7,557 nt of DNA from Anaerolineales bacterium UBA832 (GTDB lineage Bacteria; Chloroflexota; Anaerolineae; Anaerolineales; UBA11657). The DNA lies in contig DBHI01000044.1 in the NCBI GenBank assembly GCA_002296125.1, positions 1 to 7,557 of the forward strand, given 5' to 3'. Both the position numbers and the translations under genes were made by a program. Shown piece after piece: positions 1 to 4,689 of this stretch (the first letter of the stretch is position 1; every line of letters starts with the position of its first letter). Under the pieces are notes generated by a model, which was not told where the DNA came from, did no database searches, and saw only the letters and a list, made by a program, of their open reading frames with translations.

Positions 1-102
1 TTCTCTGCCTTCAGGTGGAGGTGGTATTTCTCTATCTTCGTTGCCGGCCTCGTCTTTTGCGTATTGGTATAAAAAGATGTGCTTAATTTGTTTGTTAAAC
101 AT
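1..102 (-). CDS. 5' end of an unrecognised protein, cut by the left window edge
   Basis: A minus-strand reading frame opens at ATG 102-100 and stays open to the window edge, giving 34 visible residues that begin MFNKQIKHIFLYQYAKDEAG and then include a run of four prolines (IPPPPEG). The start is supported by a good Shine-Dalgarno, AAAAGGA at 116-110, seven bases before the ATG. The charged, proline-containing N-terminus has no signal peptide, so a cytoplasmic protein is likely. I do not recognise the family from this fragment. It is read in the same direction as the metzincin lipoprotein on its right but is separated from it by about 240 bases, so it probably has its own promoter. Confidence 0.6.
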   Translation of the reverse strand, partial: MFNKQIKHIFLYQYAKDEAGNEDREIPPPPEGRE

Positions 103-340
103 TAATTTGTCCTTTTCGTTTGTTTCAGATTAGAGCTATTTATAGTTTGTCTTTCAATACGGTTATGTTGCGTTCTGTCGTCAAATTATTGTAATTTTAT
201 TGTTATATTATTAGTTGTATGTTTTAGCAAGTGATAAATGGGAACAAATTGTCTGTAGTAGGGATGTTACTCATGCTATACCTACCAATGCGCTTTCTGG
301 GTTGTGATATAGAACATGCGTACTGTTTTGTGTCTCAGAG
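103..340. other. Intergenic region, AT-rich, no gene seen
   Basis: I found no convincing coding frame on either strand here; the longest are under 20 codons. The region must hold the 3' end of the metzincin transcript and the promoter of the partial gene at 1-102. A possible -10 (TATAAA, minus strand, 144-139) is present but lacks a good -35 at normal spacing. A minus-strand TTGACG at 184-179 could be a -35 but has no matching -10. A weak interrupted stem pairs 276-280 with 308-312. The part from about 264 to 300 resembles a segment at about 4526-4569 (see findings). Confidence 0.4.
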
Positions 341-1318
341 CTACTCTTCTTTTCCATAAATTGTCTGGAAAGCGAGAATGTCATAATCTGTGTAAAAAGT
401 TGGAGTATTTCCTAATGCTGTTTCGTAGGCCATCAATGTTTGTCCTATGTGTGCTGTTTCATCACCATATTCTTCCGTCGAGCCAATGCAATCACCATCG
501 CTGTCATCAAATGGATGCTCAAGGGCTAAAACGTGACCTAACTCATGCAGAAAATGGAGTCCGTCTAGATCATAGGCATCATTAAGAGCCAAAACATATT
601 CATCACCATCCACAGTTTCTGAAACAAAACCATAGAGATCGTCATCGTTATTGTCATATAAAATTATTATAAAATCTGCTGTAGATCTTAGGTTTACCTG
701 TATGAGGTTTATAGCAATTAGCTCATTAAGTTGGCGAATTAATGCATTGTATTGGTTTATAGCCTTGTGATCAAATGGGACAGTATCTAGTTTTCTGTAT
801 TCCATACCGCTCTCTTCTTCTTCGAGCTCATAGCTCGTATCATTTTGTTCGATGTAATAGTAAAGTTCTTTTTCATCATCTAATTCTTCTAACGCTTCTT
901 CCGCCCAATCAGATTGAATAAGTGACTCAACCCATTTTTCCGAATCTGAATCAAGATCGTAGCATTTGTCTTCAAAGCTAAATACTGTCGTTGCTGGATC
1001 GGTCTCTGATAGATGCCTGATCTGAGTAGCTGCATCTGTTGGTTCTGATGTGGCAGTGCTAGTTGCAGTGGGTGGCAGGGTGCTTGTGGGCTTTCGTTCG
1101 GTATTCGGTGGTTCTGTTAGCGAGGATTGTGGCGCAGTCGAAGCAGGTACGAGTGCGGTGGGGATGATCACCGTAGGAGTAGCGAGGCTCTCGTCCGTTG
1201 CTGTCGCTCCAAGTGGCTCTGGAGTGACGATTGATTTCTTTACGATAGTTTCCGTTGCCATTGCGGAACATGCGGCAAGTAGTAAGCTGGAAGCTATGAT
1301 TCCTATTGTTGTTTTCAT
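341..1318 (-). CDS. Lipoprotein with serralysin-like metzincin zinc-protease domain
   Basis: A 325-residue predicted lipoprotein. The N-terminus is a lipoprotein signal with lipobox LAAC (Cys17), so the protein should be exported and lipid-anchored. Residues about 30-97 are a Thr/Pro/Ser-rich linker, followed by a very acidic stretch (about 120-175). The C-terminal domain carries the metzincin zinc motif HELGHVLALEH (His258, His262, His268, catalytic Glu259), a Met-turn-like TLMAY (Met296), and a closing YTDYDILAFQTIYG that resembles the end of serralysin (peptidase M10) catalytic domains. From family knowledge it should be a zinc endopeptidase acting outside the membrane; its substrate is unknown. 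No RTX calcium repeats follow, so it is not a classical secreted serralysin. It lies 43 bases after the serine hydrolase gene on the same strand and may be co-transcribed, but a possible own promoter is present. The protease-like fold is clear; activity is inferred. Confidence 0.85.
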   Translation of the reverse strand: MKTTIGIIASSLLLAACSAMATETIVKKSIVTPEPLGATATDESLATPTVIIPTALVPASTAPQSSLTEPPNTERKPTSTLPPTATSTATSEPTDAATQIRHLSETDPATTVFSFEDKCYDLDSDSEKWVESLIQSDWAEEALEELDDEKELYYYIEQNDTSYELEEEESGMEYRKLDTVPFDHKAINQYNALIRQLNELIAINLIQVNLRSTADFIIILYDNNDDDLYGFVSETVDGDEYVLALNDAYDLDGLHFLHELGHVLALEHPFDDSDGDCIGSTEEYGDETAHIGQTLMAYETALGNTPTFYTDYDILAFQTIYGKEE

Positions 1319-1325
1319 AGATATT

Positions 1326-1355
1326 TTGATACTGAAATTTTGTAGAGTTTGTCGA
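1326..1355 (-). promoter_or_regulatory. Possible promoter of the metzincin lipoprotein gene
   Basis: In the 43-base gap a -35-like TCGACA (1355-1350) and a -10-like TATCAA (1331-1326) are 18 bases apart. The -10 ends seven bases before the ATG at 1318, so transcription would start at or next to the start codon. No Shine-Dalgarno is visible. Both hexamers are imperfect, so read-through from the upstream gene remains possible. Confidence 0.35.
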
Positions 1356-1361
1356 ATAATG

Positions 1362-2546
1362 TTATTGATAAATATTAGCTATTTCGTGTAGAACATCAAA
1401 TTCCCACTTTTCGTCATCTTCATATGTAGATGCTTCTGCTAATTTAATTATAACAATATCCTTAGAAGCATTTATATACATGTGTTGACCTGATACGCCC
1501 AGTCCTAGTTGTATGTTATCTGCTGGGTGCCACATTTGGGCTGAGTAACCCCAATCGTCATAGTTTTCCATTTTTACGGGTGATGCTAGACGTTCTATCC
1601 ACCGTTCTGAAATCAATCTATCAGCTCCTAACATTCCTTCATTTGCGATTAATAATCCTATACGAGCTAGGTCCTTAGCAGTACACACAAAACCAGAAAA
1701 AGCTTTTTCTGTTCCTCCTACTTTGTCTACTAACCATAGTGCAGGATATTCTGCTCCTATGGGCTTCCAGAAAAAATCAGCAAACAAATCAGATATTGTA
1801 TTGCCTGTAATTTTCGAAGCAACCATTCCTAGTATTTGTGTGTCTATGCTTCGGTACTCTATCTTTGAGCCTGGCGAGAAGGACATTTTTCTGTTCGTTG
1901 TAATAAAATGGTTGTGGTCTGTAGTAGAGTACATTCTTACGACGGGGGATAAGTATCCTAGTAGTGTATCAGGATAATCCTCAGGCACATCTATTCCCGA
2001 CTGCATATCTAGCAGATGGCGAATTGTTATAGTGTCAAAGTTAGTTCCTGTGAGCCATTCAGGAAAATAGTGTACGAGAAGCTCATCTTCATTTATTATT
2101 TTTTGGTCAATTAGTTTACCTACAACTAATGATGTCATTACTTTGCTAATAGATTGAGTCGGAAATAAATATTCTTTACTATAAGTAGGGTCGTACCATT
2201 CGTGTGTGATTTGATTGTTGCGTATTAGTATGAATGCACGCGTGCGACTTTCGGAAAGGAATGTTTGAAATGGTACTGTTTTCCCTTTCCATGATACCGT
2301 GTTTATTTCTTCCTGGTTCTTTGTGTAAGGAATTAATAGATTTTGGTTATTATTGTCTATAGGTACTTGGTGGTAGCTCATGTATGATGGCAATGCAGAC
2401 GGGTTTCTTTCAGAAATTAAAACCATTTGTGATAGTTTTATAGGATTAGGATAACGTAGATATGATGTGATTGATAGTAATATCAGGTATATAGTAGATA
2501 TTGATATTATAATTATTGATGTTGATTTTAAGAAGCGCGATTTCAT
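1362..2546 (-). CDS. Membrane-anchored serine hydrolase, class C beta-lactamase/NylB-like
   Basis: From ATG 2546 this is a 394-residue protein starting MKSRFLKS, with one N-terminal hydrophobic segment (about residues 8-30) that fits an uncleaved anchor and an extracytoplasmic catalytic domain. The beta-lactamase-related serine-hydrolase signatures are present in order: SISK (S-x-x-K nucleophile motif) after FPTQ, a tyrosine motif YRS within KIEYRSIDTQ in place of the YxN of true class C enzymes, and GVSGQ near the C-terminus followed by MYINASKDIVII. The YxS and GxSGQ pattern is closer to 6-aminohexanoate-dimer hydrolase (NylB) and EstB-type esterases than to AmpC, so an amidase or esterase role is more likely than antibiotic resistance. 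The frame extends upstream through another ATG (2567) and a TTG (2597). I chose 2546 because it gives a normal positively charged N-region; no start has a good Shine-Dalgarno. The metzincin gene follows 43 bases downstream. Confidence 0.87.
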   Translation of the reverse strand: MKSRFLKSTSIIIISISTIYLILLSITSYLRYPNPIKLSQMVLISERNPSALPSYMSYHQVPIDNNNQNLLIPYTKNQEEINTVSWKGKTVPFQTFLSESRTRAFILIRNNQITHEWYDPTYSKEYLFPTQSISKVMTSLVVGKLIDQKIINEDELLVHYFPEWLTGTNFDTITIRHLLDMQSGIDVPEDYPDTLLGYLSPVVRMYSTTDHNHFITTNRKMSFSPGSKIEYRSIDTQILGMVASKITGNTISDLFADFFWKPIGAEYPALWLVDKVGGTEKAFSGFVCTAKDLARIGLLIANEGMLGADRLISERWIERLASPVKMENYDDWGYSAQMWHPADNIQLGLGVSGQHMYINASKDIVIIKLAEASTYEDDEKWEFDVLHEIANIYQ

Positions 2547-2580
2547 TAGTAGATGTTTTTCTGGCATGAATGATGTTTGT

Positions 2581-2594
2581 ATAAGTATACTTAT
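2581..2594. repeat. 14-bp perfect palindrome in the serine hydrolase leader
   Basis: ATAAGTATACTTAT reads the same on both strands. It lies just downstream of the predicted transcription start for the serine hydrolase (near 2612) and upstream of its ATG codons, a suitable place for a repressor operator. A short AT-rich palindrome can also occur by chance. Confidence 0.35.
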
Positions 2595-2618
2595 CAAGTT
2601 TTAGTGATATTCTTGATA

Positions 2619-2647
2619 TTTATATTATGAGTTATGTAATATTGCAA
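2619..2647 (-). promoter_or_regulatory. Predicted sigma70-type promoter of the serine hydrolase gene
   Basis: On the minus strand TTGCAA (2647-2642) and TATAAA (2624-2619) are separated by 17 bases, a good match to the housekeeping promoter. The start point would be near 2612, leaving a leader of about 65 bases to ATG 2546. This is a sequence match only. Confidence 0.5.
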
Positions 2648-2660
2648 GTAATCAGTAGCT

Positions 2661-2688
2661 AATAACTCGCAATAGTAGCGAGTTTATT
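2661..2688. promoter_or_regulatory. Inverted repeat between divergent promoters, possible operator
   Basis: AACTCGC (2664-2670) and GCGAGTT (2678-2684) pair perfectly around a seven-base spacer, and three more pairs form outside if T2685 is bulged. The centre (about 2674) is almost exactly midway between the -35 boxes of the two divergent promoters (2647 and 2705). No gene ends on either side, so a terminator makes little sense; a binding site for a dimeric regulator is the more natural reading. Confidence 0.4.
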
Positions 2689-2704
2689 CACGATACACTT
2701 ATAA

Positions 2705-2733
2705 TTGTCAATTTTATTCATTGGATGTATATT
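2705..2733 (+). promoter_or_regulatory. Predicted promoter of the 55-aa membrane protein, leaderless arrangement
   Basis: TTGTCA (2705-2710), a 17-base spacer and TATATT (2728-2733) form a good sigma70-type promoter. The -10 ends six bases before the ATG at 2740, so the RNA should begin at or within a base or two of the start codon. No Shine-Dalgarno is present at a useful distance, which agrees with a leaderless mRNA. Confidence 0.5.
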
Positions 2734-2739
2734 TGAGTG

Positions 2740-2907
2740 ATGTTAGGACTTGTAGTCACTCTTAGTGTTTTTGTATATGTCGTTTGGTATTTTAGACATG
2801 CGAACATACCGCAACCACCTCGTATTGTTAATCCAATTAAGTGGGTGATGTTGACAATCATTGGTTTAGCGGTTTTGCAGAACCTAGTGTTTGTGTTATT
2901 CAGGTAG
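2740..2907 (+). CDS. Small membrane protein, 55 aa, two predicted helices
   Basis: A 55-codon plus-strand frame begins MLGLVVTLSVFVYVVWYF. It holds two hydrophobic stretches, about residues 1-18 and 34-53, joined by a short polar loop with several prolines (NIPQPPRIVNP), and it ends FVLFR. This pattern is typical of a real small inner-membrane hairpin protein. A frame on the opposite strand at 2718-2930 has no such order and appears to be its shadow. An in-frame GTG lies directly before the ATG; I prefer the ATG because the -10 box is placed for a transcript beginning there. The gene is divergent from the serine hydrolase and ends six bases before the out-of-frame tail of the converging gene on its right. 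I do not recognise a family, and the function is unknown. Confidence 0.6.
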   Translation: MLGLVVTLSVFVYVVWYFRHANIPQPPRIVNPIKWVMLTIIGLAVLQNLVFVLFR

Positions 2908-2913
2908 CTATCT

Positions 2914-3087
2914 TCAATTTTTATCATCACTGTAATCCTCTAATACTTTAGCTGTAATAAGGTCATCGTCAGAACTCTTAGCCATTCCCTCATAGTCACG
3001 CCACGCTCTAATCTCTGCACCAGCAAGCCAACCAAAGTTAAAGGGGGTGCTTCTAGGTGTAAATTTACTACGAGTTTGAGTTGTTTA
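2914..3087 (-). pseudogene. Out-of-frame C-terminal tail of the gene at 3068-3733
   Basis: Downstream of the TAG at 3070-3068 a second minus-strand frame, open from just after a TAA at 3087-3085 down to TGA 2916-2914, encodes a protein-like sequence including NFGWLAGAEIRAWRDYEGM and ending EDYSDDKN. It has no ATG, GTG or TTG before an internal ATG that would leave only 23 residues, so it cannot easily be a separate gene. It lines up with the preceding gene after a one-base shift inside the roughly 17 bases 3068-3087. For example, removing one A from the AAA of TTAAAC joins the frames and adds about 55 residues. It may be a frameshift mutation, a sequencing error, or less likely a programmed +1 shift; I see no classical slippery site. 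It ends six bases from the stop of the converging 55-aa gene, as expected for a true gene end. Confidence 0.55.
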
Positions 3088-3733
3088 ACTTACCTTCTAA
3101 ACCAGCTGTAGTAATTTTCCTGATTGACTCAATACTATATGGAGGGGGGTGCCTATTGGTATCACCATAGTCATAGTCGTCGACATCAATTTCGCCGCTA
3201 TCAATTTTGTCCATATAACGTTGATAGCGTAGTCCTTCTTGTATCTCTTCGTAAGTGTGGTCTTTCAAGTTGTCTAACCTATGTTCTTGTATAAAGGTTT
3301 CAATTTGTATCCAGGCGTTTTGCCACTCTAGTCGTTTTTTAGGACTCTTTGGTATGCCGGTTATACCCCAAGATACTCCTACATTGTTAACTGTATCAAT
3401 ACGATACTTTATGTGTTCGTGTATTTGAGCTGCTTCATGCTTCATAGACTCCACTATTTTTTTTGTGACGCCCTCTGCTAATTTATAATCTAGCCTAACT
3501 CCTCCACGTTTAGTTTCTGTTATGCAAATGTCGCACATTGGTTTGCCATCAGATCGTACTCTCCAGCGAGTCTCTCCGTCATCGTCTGTGTATTTGCGAA
3601 ACCTGATTTTGAGGGCAGGTCTAATACGTCGGTATTCACTAAGTGCACGCTTTGTTGTTTGGAGTACTTCTTTTTTATTTAACGTGCTCCAGCCAACGTA
3701 AGGGTGAGCTTGTCTAGTGGATTTAGGTATCAT
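3068..3733 (-). CDS. Unrecognised soluble protein, 221 aa as written, probably truncated by a frameshift
   Basis: The frame starts at ATG 3733 and ends at TAG 3070-3068. The product is hydrophilic, without signal peptide or membrane segment. It has a basic N-terminal part (TTKRALSEYRRIRP, IRFRKYTDDDGETRWRVRSDG), a single CxxC (MCDICIT), a helical middle with many charged residues, and an acidic Asp/Tyr-rich patch (EIDVDDYDYGD) near residue 190. One CxxC is not enough to claim a zinc finger. I do not recognise a family. The gene begins 16 bases after the pentapeptide gene, so the two are almost certainly one transcript. No clear Shine-Dalgarno is present, only an A-rich spacer. Its last residues differ from what the downstream frame suggests, so the native protein was probably about 270 aa (see the tail at 2914-3087). 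Confidence 0.7.
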   Translation of the reverse strand: MIPKSTRQAHPYVGWSTLNKKEVLQTTKRALSEYRRIRPALKIRFRKYTDDDGETRWRVRSDGKPMCDICITETKRGGVRLDYKLAEGVTKKIVESMKHEAAQIHEHIKYRIDTVNNVGVSWGITGIPKSPKKRLEWQNAWIQIETFIQEHRLDNLKDHTYEEIQEGLRYQRYMDKIDSGEIDVDDYDYGDTNRHPPPYSIESIRKITTAGLEGKLNNSNS

Positions 3734-3749
3734 TACTATTGACTTTTTT

Positions 3750-4118
3750 TTACTCTATCGAACGCACCATCCCTGCTTCTTCTGGTTCGAAGTGCTCAGG
3801 AAGTATCGTGGTATTGTCATAGATGGCTTCATGTAAGTCAGCACCGCTTAGGTTGGCGCCGCGAAGGTTAGCCCAGACCAGGTTGGCTCTACTAAGGTTG
3901 GCATCAGCGAGGTTAGCCTGACTCAAATGTGCTGCGCGTAGATTAGACTCACTAAGATTAGCTGCTTGTAGGTTAGCTCCATTTAGTTTAGCCTGACTTA
4001 GGTTAGCCTTTCTGAAATCAGCATCATGAAGGTCAACGCCACGTAGGTCAACACCTGCTAGTTCAGCTTGTTCTAGGCTTTCGCCTGCAGCAATCTTTGC
4101 TATTACGGCGTCTCGCAT
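3750..4118 (-). CDS. Pentapeptide-repeat protein, 122 aa
   Basis: After a 17-residue N-terminal helix-like segment come 16 consecutive five-residue repeats of the A(D/N)Lxx type, residues 18-97 (for example ADFRK, ANLSQ, ANLRG, ADLHE). They predict four turns of a right-handed quadrilateral beta-helix. A 25-residue tail follows (AIYDNTTILPEHF, then PEEAGM), of a kind common at the end of such proteins. There is no signal peptide, so it is likely cytoplasmic. Known relatives range from DNA-gyrase-protecting Qnr/MfpA proteins to many with no known role. This one is short and lacks the length and loops of Qnr, so I assign no function. The start ATG 4118 lies six bases after a TATAGT box and has no Shine-Dalgarno. 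It forms a two-gene unit with the unrecognised gene 16 bases downstream. Confidence 0.9.
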   Translation of the reverse strand: MRDAVIAKIAAGESLEQAELAGVDLRGVDLHDADFRKANLSQAKLNGANLQAANLSESNLRAAHLSQANLADANLSRANLVWANLRGANLSGADLHEAIYDNTTILPEHFEPEEAGMVRSIE

Positions 4119-4124
4119 GTCTAT

Positions 4125-4151
4125 ACTATAAACCCGCTGCTAGTTCCGCAA
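4125..4151 (-). promoter_or_regulatory. Possible second promoter (P2) at the pentapeptide gene start codon
   Basis: TATAGT (4130-4125) stands six bases before ATG 4118, the same spacing seen at two other starts in the window. The only -35-like hexamer, TTGCGG (4151-4146), is 15 bases away, which is short. The segment CTAGCAG followed by TATAGTAT resembles the promoter at 5733-5762, so it may be a degenerate copy. Confidence 0.3.
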
Positions 4152-4161
4152 GAGTAATCAT
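4126..4161 (-). CDS. Putative 11-codon leaderless upstream ORF (MITLAELAAGL)
   Basis: An ATG at 4161-4159 sits six bases after the TATAGT of promoter P1, the position where a leaderless transcript would begin. It opens an 11-codon frame ending at TAG 4128-4126, within the P2 -10 box and ten bases before the pentapeptide ATG. It is out of frame with that gene. It could be a translated leader peptide that couples or tunes expression of the pentapeptide operon, or a chance ATG. Length alone gives no coding evidence. Confidence 0.25.
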   Translation of the reverse strand: MITLAELAAGL

Positions 4162-4167
4162 CTCAAT

Positions 4168-4197
4168 ACTATACACCCATCGCTTATGGGTTGGCAA
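4168..4197 (-). promoter_or_regulatory. Predicted promoter P1 of the pentapeptide operon
   Basis: TTGCCA (4197-4192) and TATAGT (4173-4168) are 18 bases apart, each one base from the sigma70 consensus. The spacer contains a perfect inverted repeat, CCCAT/ATGGG (4176-4180 and 4186-4190), which could be an operator. The same -35/18-base/-10 arrangement occurs before the nuclease gene at 5733-5762, in related surrounding sequence. Confidence 0.55.
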
Positions 4198-4201
4198 GCA
4201 C

Positions 4202-4229
4202 CGCTTCTTCTATCTTTTTCTGGGAAGCG
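4202..4229. repeat. Inverted repeat upstream of promoter P1
   Basis: CGCTTC (4202-4207) and GAAGCG (4224-4229) are perfect inverted copies around 16 bases. A less perfect pair (GCTTC with GGAAAGC) is found in the related module at about 5768-5791. It lies just upstream of the -35 box and between divergent genes, so a terminator role is unlikely. Confidence 0.35.
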
Positions 4230-4276
4230 TGCAAATACTGTTCAGTCACGGCAATATGGTTGCTACCTTGAAACGC

Positions 4277-4285
4277 TGATATAAT
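4277..4285 (+). promoter_or_regulatory. Extended -10 promoter of the 59-aa gene
   Basis: TGATATAAT provides a perfect TATAAT (4280-4285) with the TG extension one base upstream. There is no good -35 at normal spacing, which is common for extended -10 promoters. Transcription would start near 4292, leaving a leader of about 27 bases that carries the Shine-Dalgarno. Confidence 0.55.
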
Positions 4286-4307
4286 GGGAACACTTCATAT
4301 GCAATTC

Positions 4308-4312
4308 GGAGG
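4308..4312 (+). promoter_or_regulatory. Ribosome binding site fixing the 59-aa gene start
   Basis: GGAGG lies six bases before ATG 4319. It is the strongest Shine-Dalgarno in the window and makes this short frame a confident gene. Confidence 0.75.
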
Positions 4313-4318
4313 CATATA

Positions 4319-4498
4319 ATGGATAATAAACCAGAGGTTACACGATCAGTAATAGTTGGTGTGGACATCCCCTTCTGGGAGCTAGTCAAGTTGATAATCA
4401 AATATTCTTTTGCGGCTATTCCAGCAACGCTCATAATAGGGGTTATTTTTGTTGGTCCATTCCTATTATTAGGTGTGTTGTTCCCTGAGCTTAAGTAG
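4319..4498 (+). CDS. Small membrane protein, 59 aa, one predicted helix
   Basis: A 59-codon frame starts MDNKPEVTRSVIVGVDIPFW and ends LGVLFPELK. A polar N-terminus with a VDIPFWELVKLIIKY segment is followed by one long hydrophobic stretch, about residues 31-54, containing AAIPATLIIG. The perfect Shine-Dalgarno and extended -10 upstream show that it is expressed as its own unit, divergent from the pentapeptide operon. The minus-strand frame over 4246-4434 is its shadow. The layout (a D-x-P-F motif, amphipathic turn, then a membrane helix with A-I-P-A) resembles small uncharacterised membrane proteins I have seen in other bacteria, but I cannot name the family with certainty. Its role is unknown; small single-helix proteins often modulate a larger membrane complex. 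Confidence 0.75.
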   Translation: MDNKPEVTRSVIVGVDIPFWELVKLIIKYSFAAIPATLIIGVIFVGPFLLLGVLFPELK

Positions 4499-4546
4499 TA
4501 CTCAAAACATAACTATATTGAGCAAATATGTTGTTCATGCTACACC

Positions 4547-4595
4547 TATCTTCGATCCATTGCGTTTACCATAGGGCATACGCATTGGGTAGATA
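4547..4595. terminator. Long imperfect stem-loop between convergent genes
   Basis: CCATTGCGT (4557-4565) pairs with ACGCATTGG (4580-4588) with one mismatch around a 14-base loop. TATCT (4547-4551) pairs with AGATA (4591-4595) outside an internal loop. It lies between the converging 59-aa gene and the nuclease gene, where a terminator or 3'-end structure is expected. No U-run follows on either strand, so factor-independent termination is doubtful. Confidence 0.35.
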
Positions 4596-4654
4596 ATACG
4601 TCTGGTTAGTATAGTTACTGGGCGTGGTAATTTAATGTCCGAAGTGTAATATAG

Positions 4655-4689
4655 GCGAGCTTGGGGCTCTTTAGCTCGGAAGACTTTTA
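4655..4689. terminator. Hairpin at the 3' end of the nuclease gene
   Basis: CGAGCT and AGCTCG (about 4656-4678) are perfect inverted six-base arms around 11 bases. On the plus strand a short TTTT follows within ten bases (4685-4688), so it may terminate the 59-aa transcript. On the minus strand it begins right after the nuclease stop codon. The stem is short, so the call is tentative. Confidence 0.35.

Noticed and set aside
362..374. Shared 13-mer TGTCTGGAAAGCG with 5780-5792
   Set aside because: The left copy is inside the metzincin coding sequence, where it encodes conserved residues before the stop, so it is probably coincidence.
316..585. Plus-strand 89-aa frame, and others at 1050-1391, 1059-1271, 1723-1977 and 7286-7516
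   Set aside because: All lie opposite or within well-supported genes in another frame and show no domain features.
1362..2546. True beta-lactamase (antibiotic resistance) call
   Set aside because: The tyrosine motif is YRS rather than YxN and the C-terminal motif is GVSGQ rather than KTG, which fits esterase/amidase relatives better.
2718..2930. Minus-strand 70-aa frame
   Set aside because: Opposite-strand shadow of the 55-aa membrane protein. It spans the end of the converging tail and has no promoter, Shine-Dalgarno or domain-like order.
3750..4118. Qnr-type quinolone resistance protein
   Set aside because: Only 16 pentapeptides and 122 residues, without the loops and length of Qnr. Pentapeptide repeats alone do not show gyrase protection.
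4139..4245. Integron attC site or cassette array
   Set aside because: The mixed small genes and repeated gaps prompted a look for RYYYAAC...GTTRRRY pairs. None was found, gene directions are mixed and most genes have their own promoters.
4246..4434. Minus-strand 62-aa frame
   Set aside because: Lies opposite the 59-aa gene and its promoter. The plus-strand frame has the Shine-Dalgarno and coherent hydrophobic pattern.
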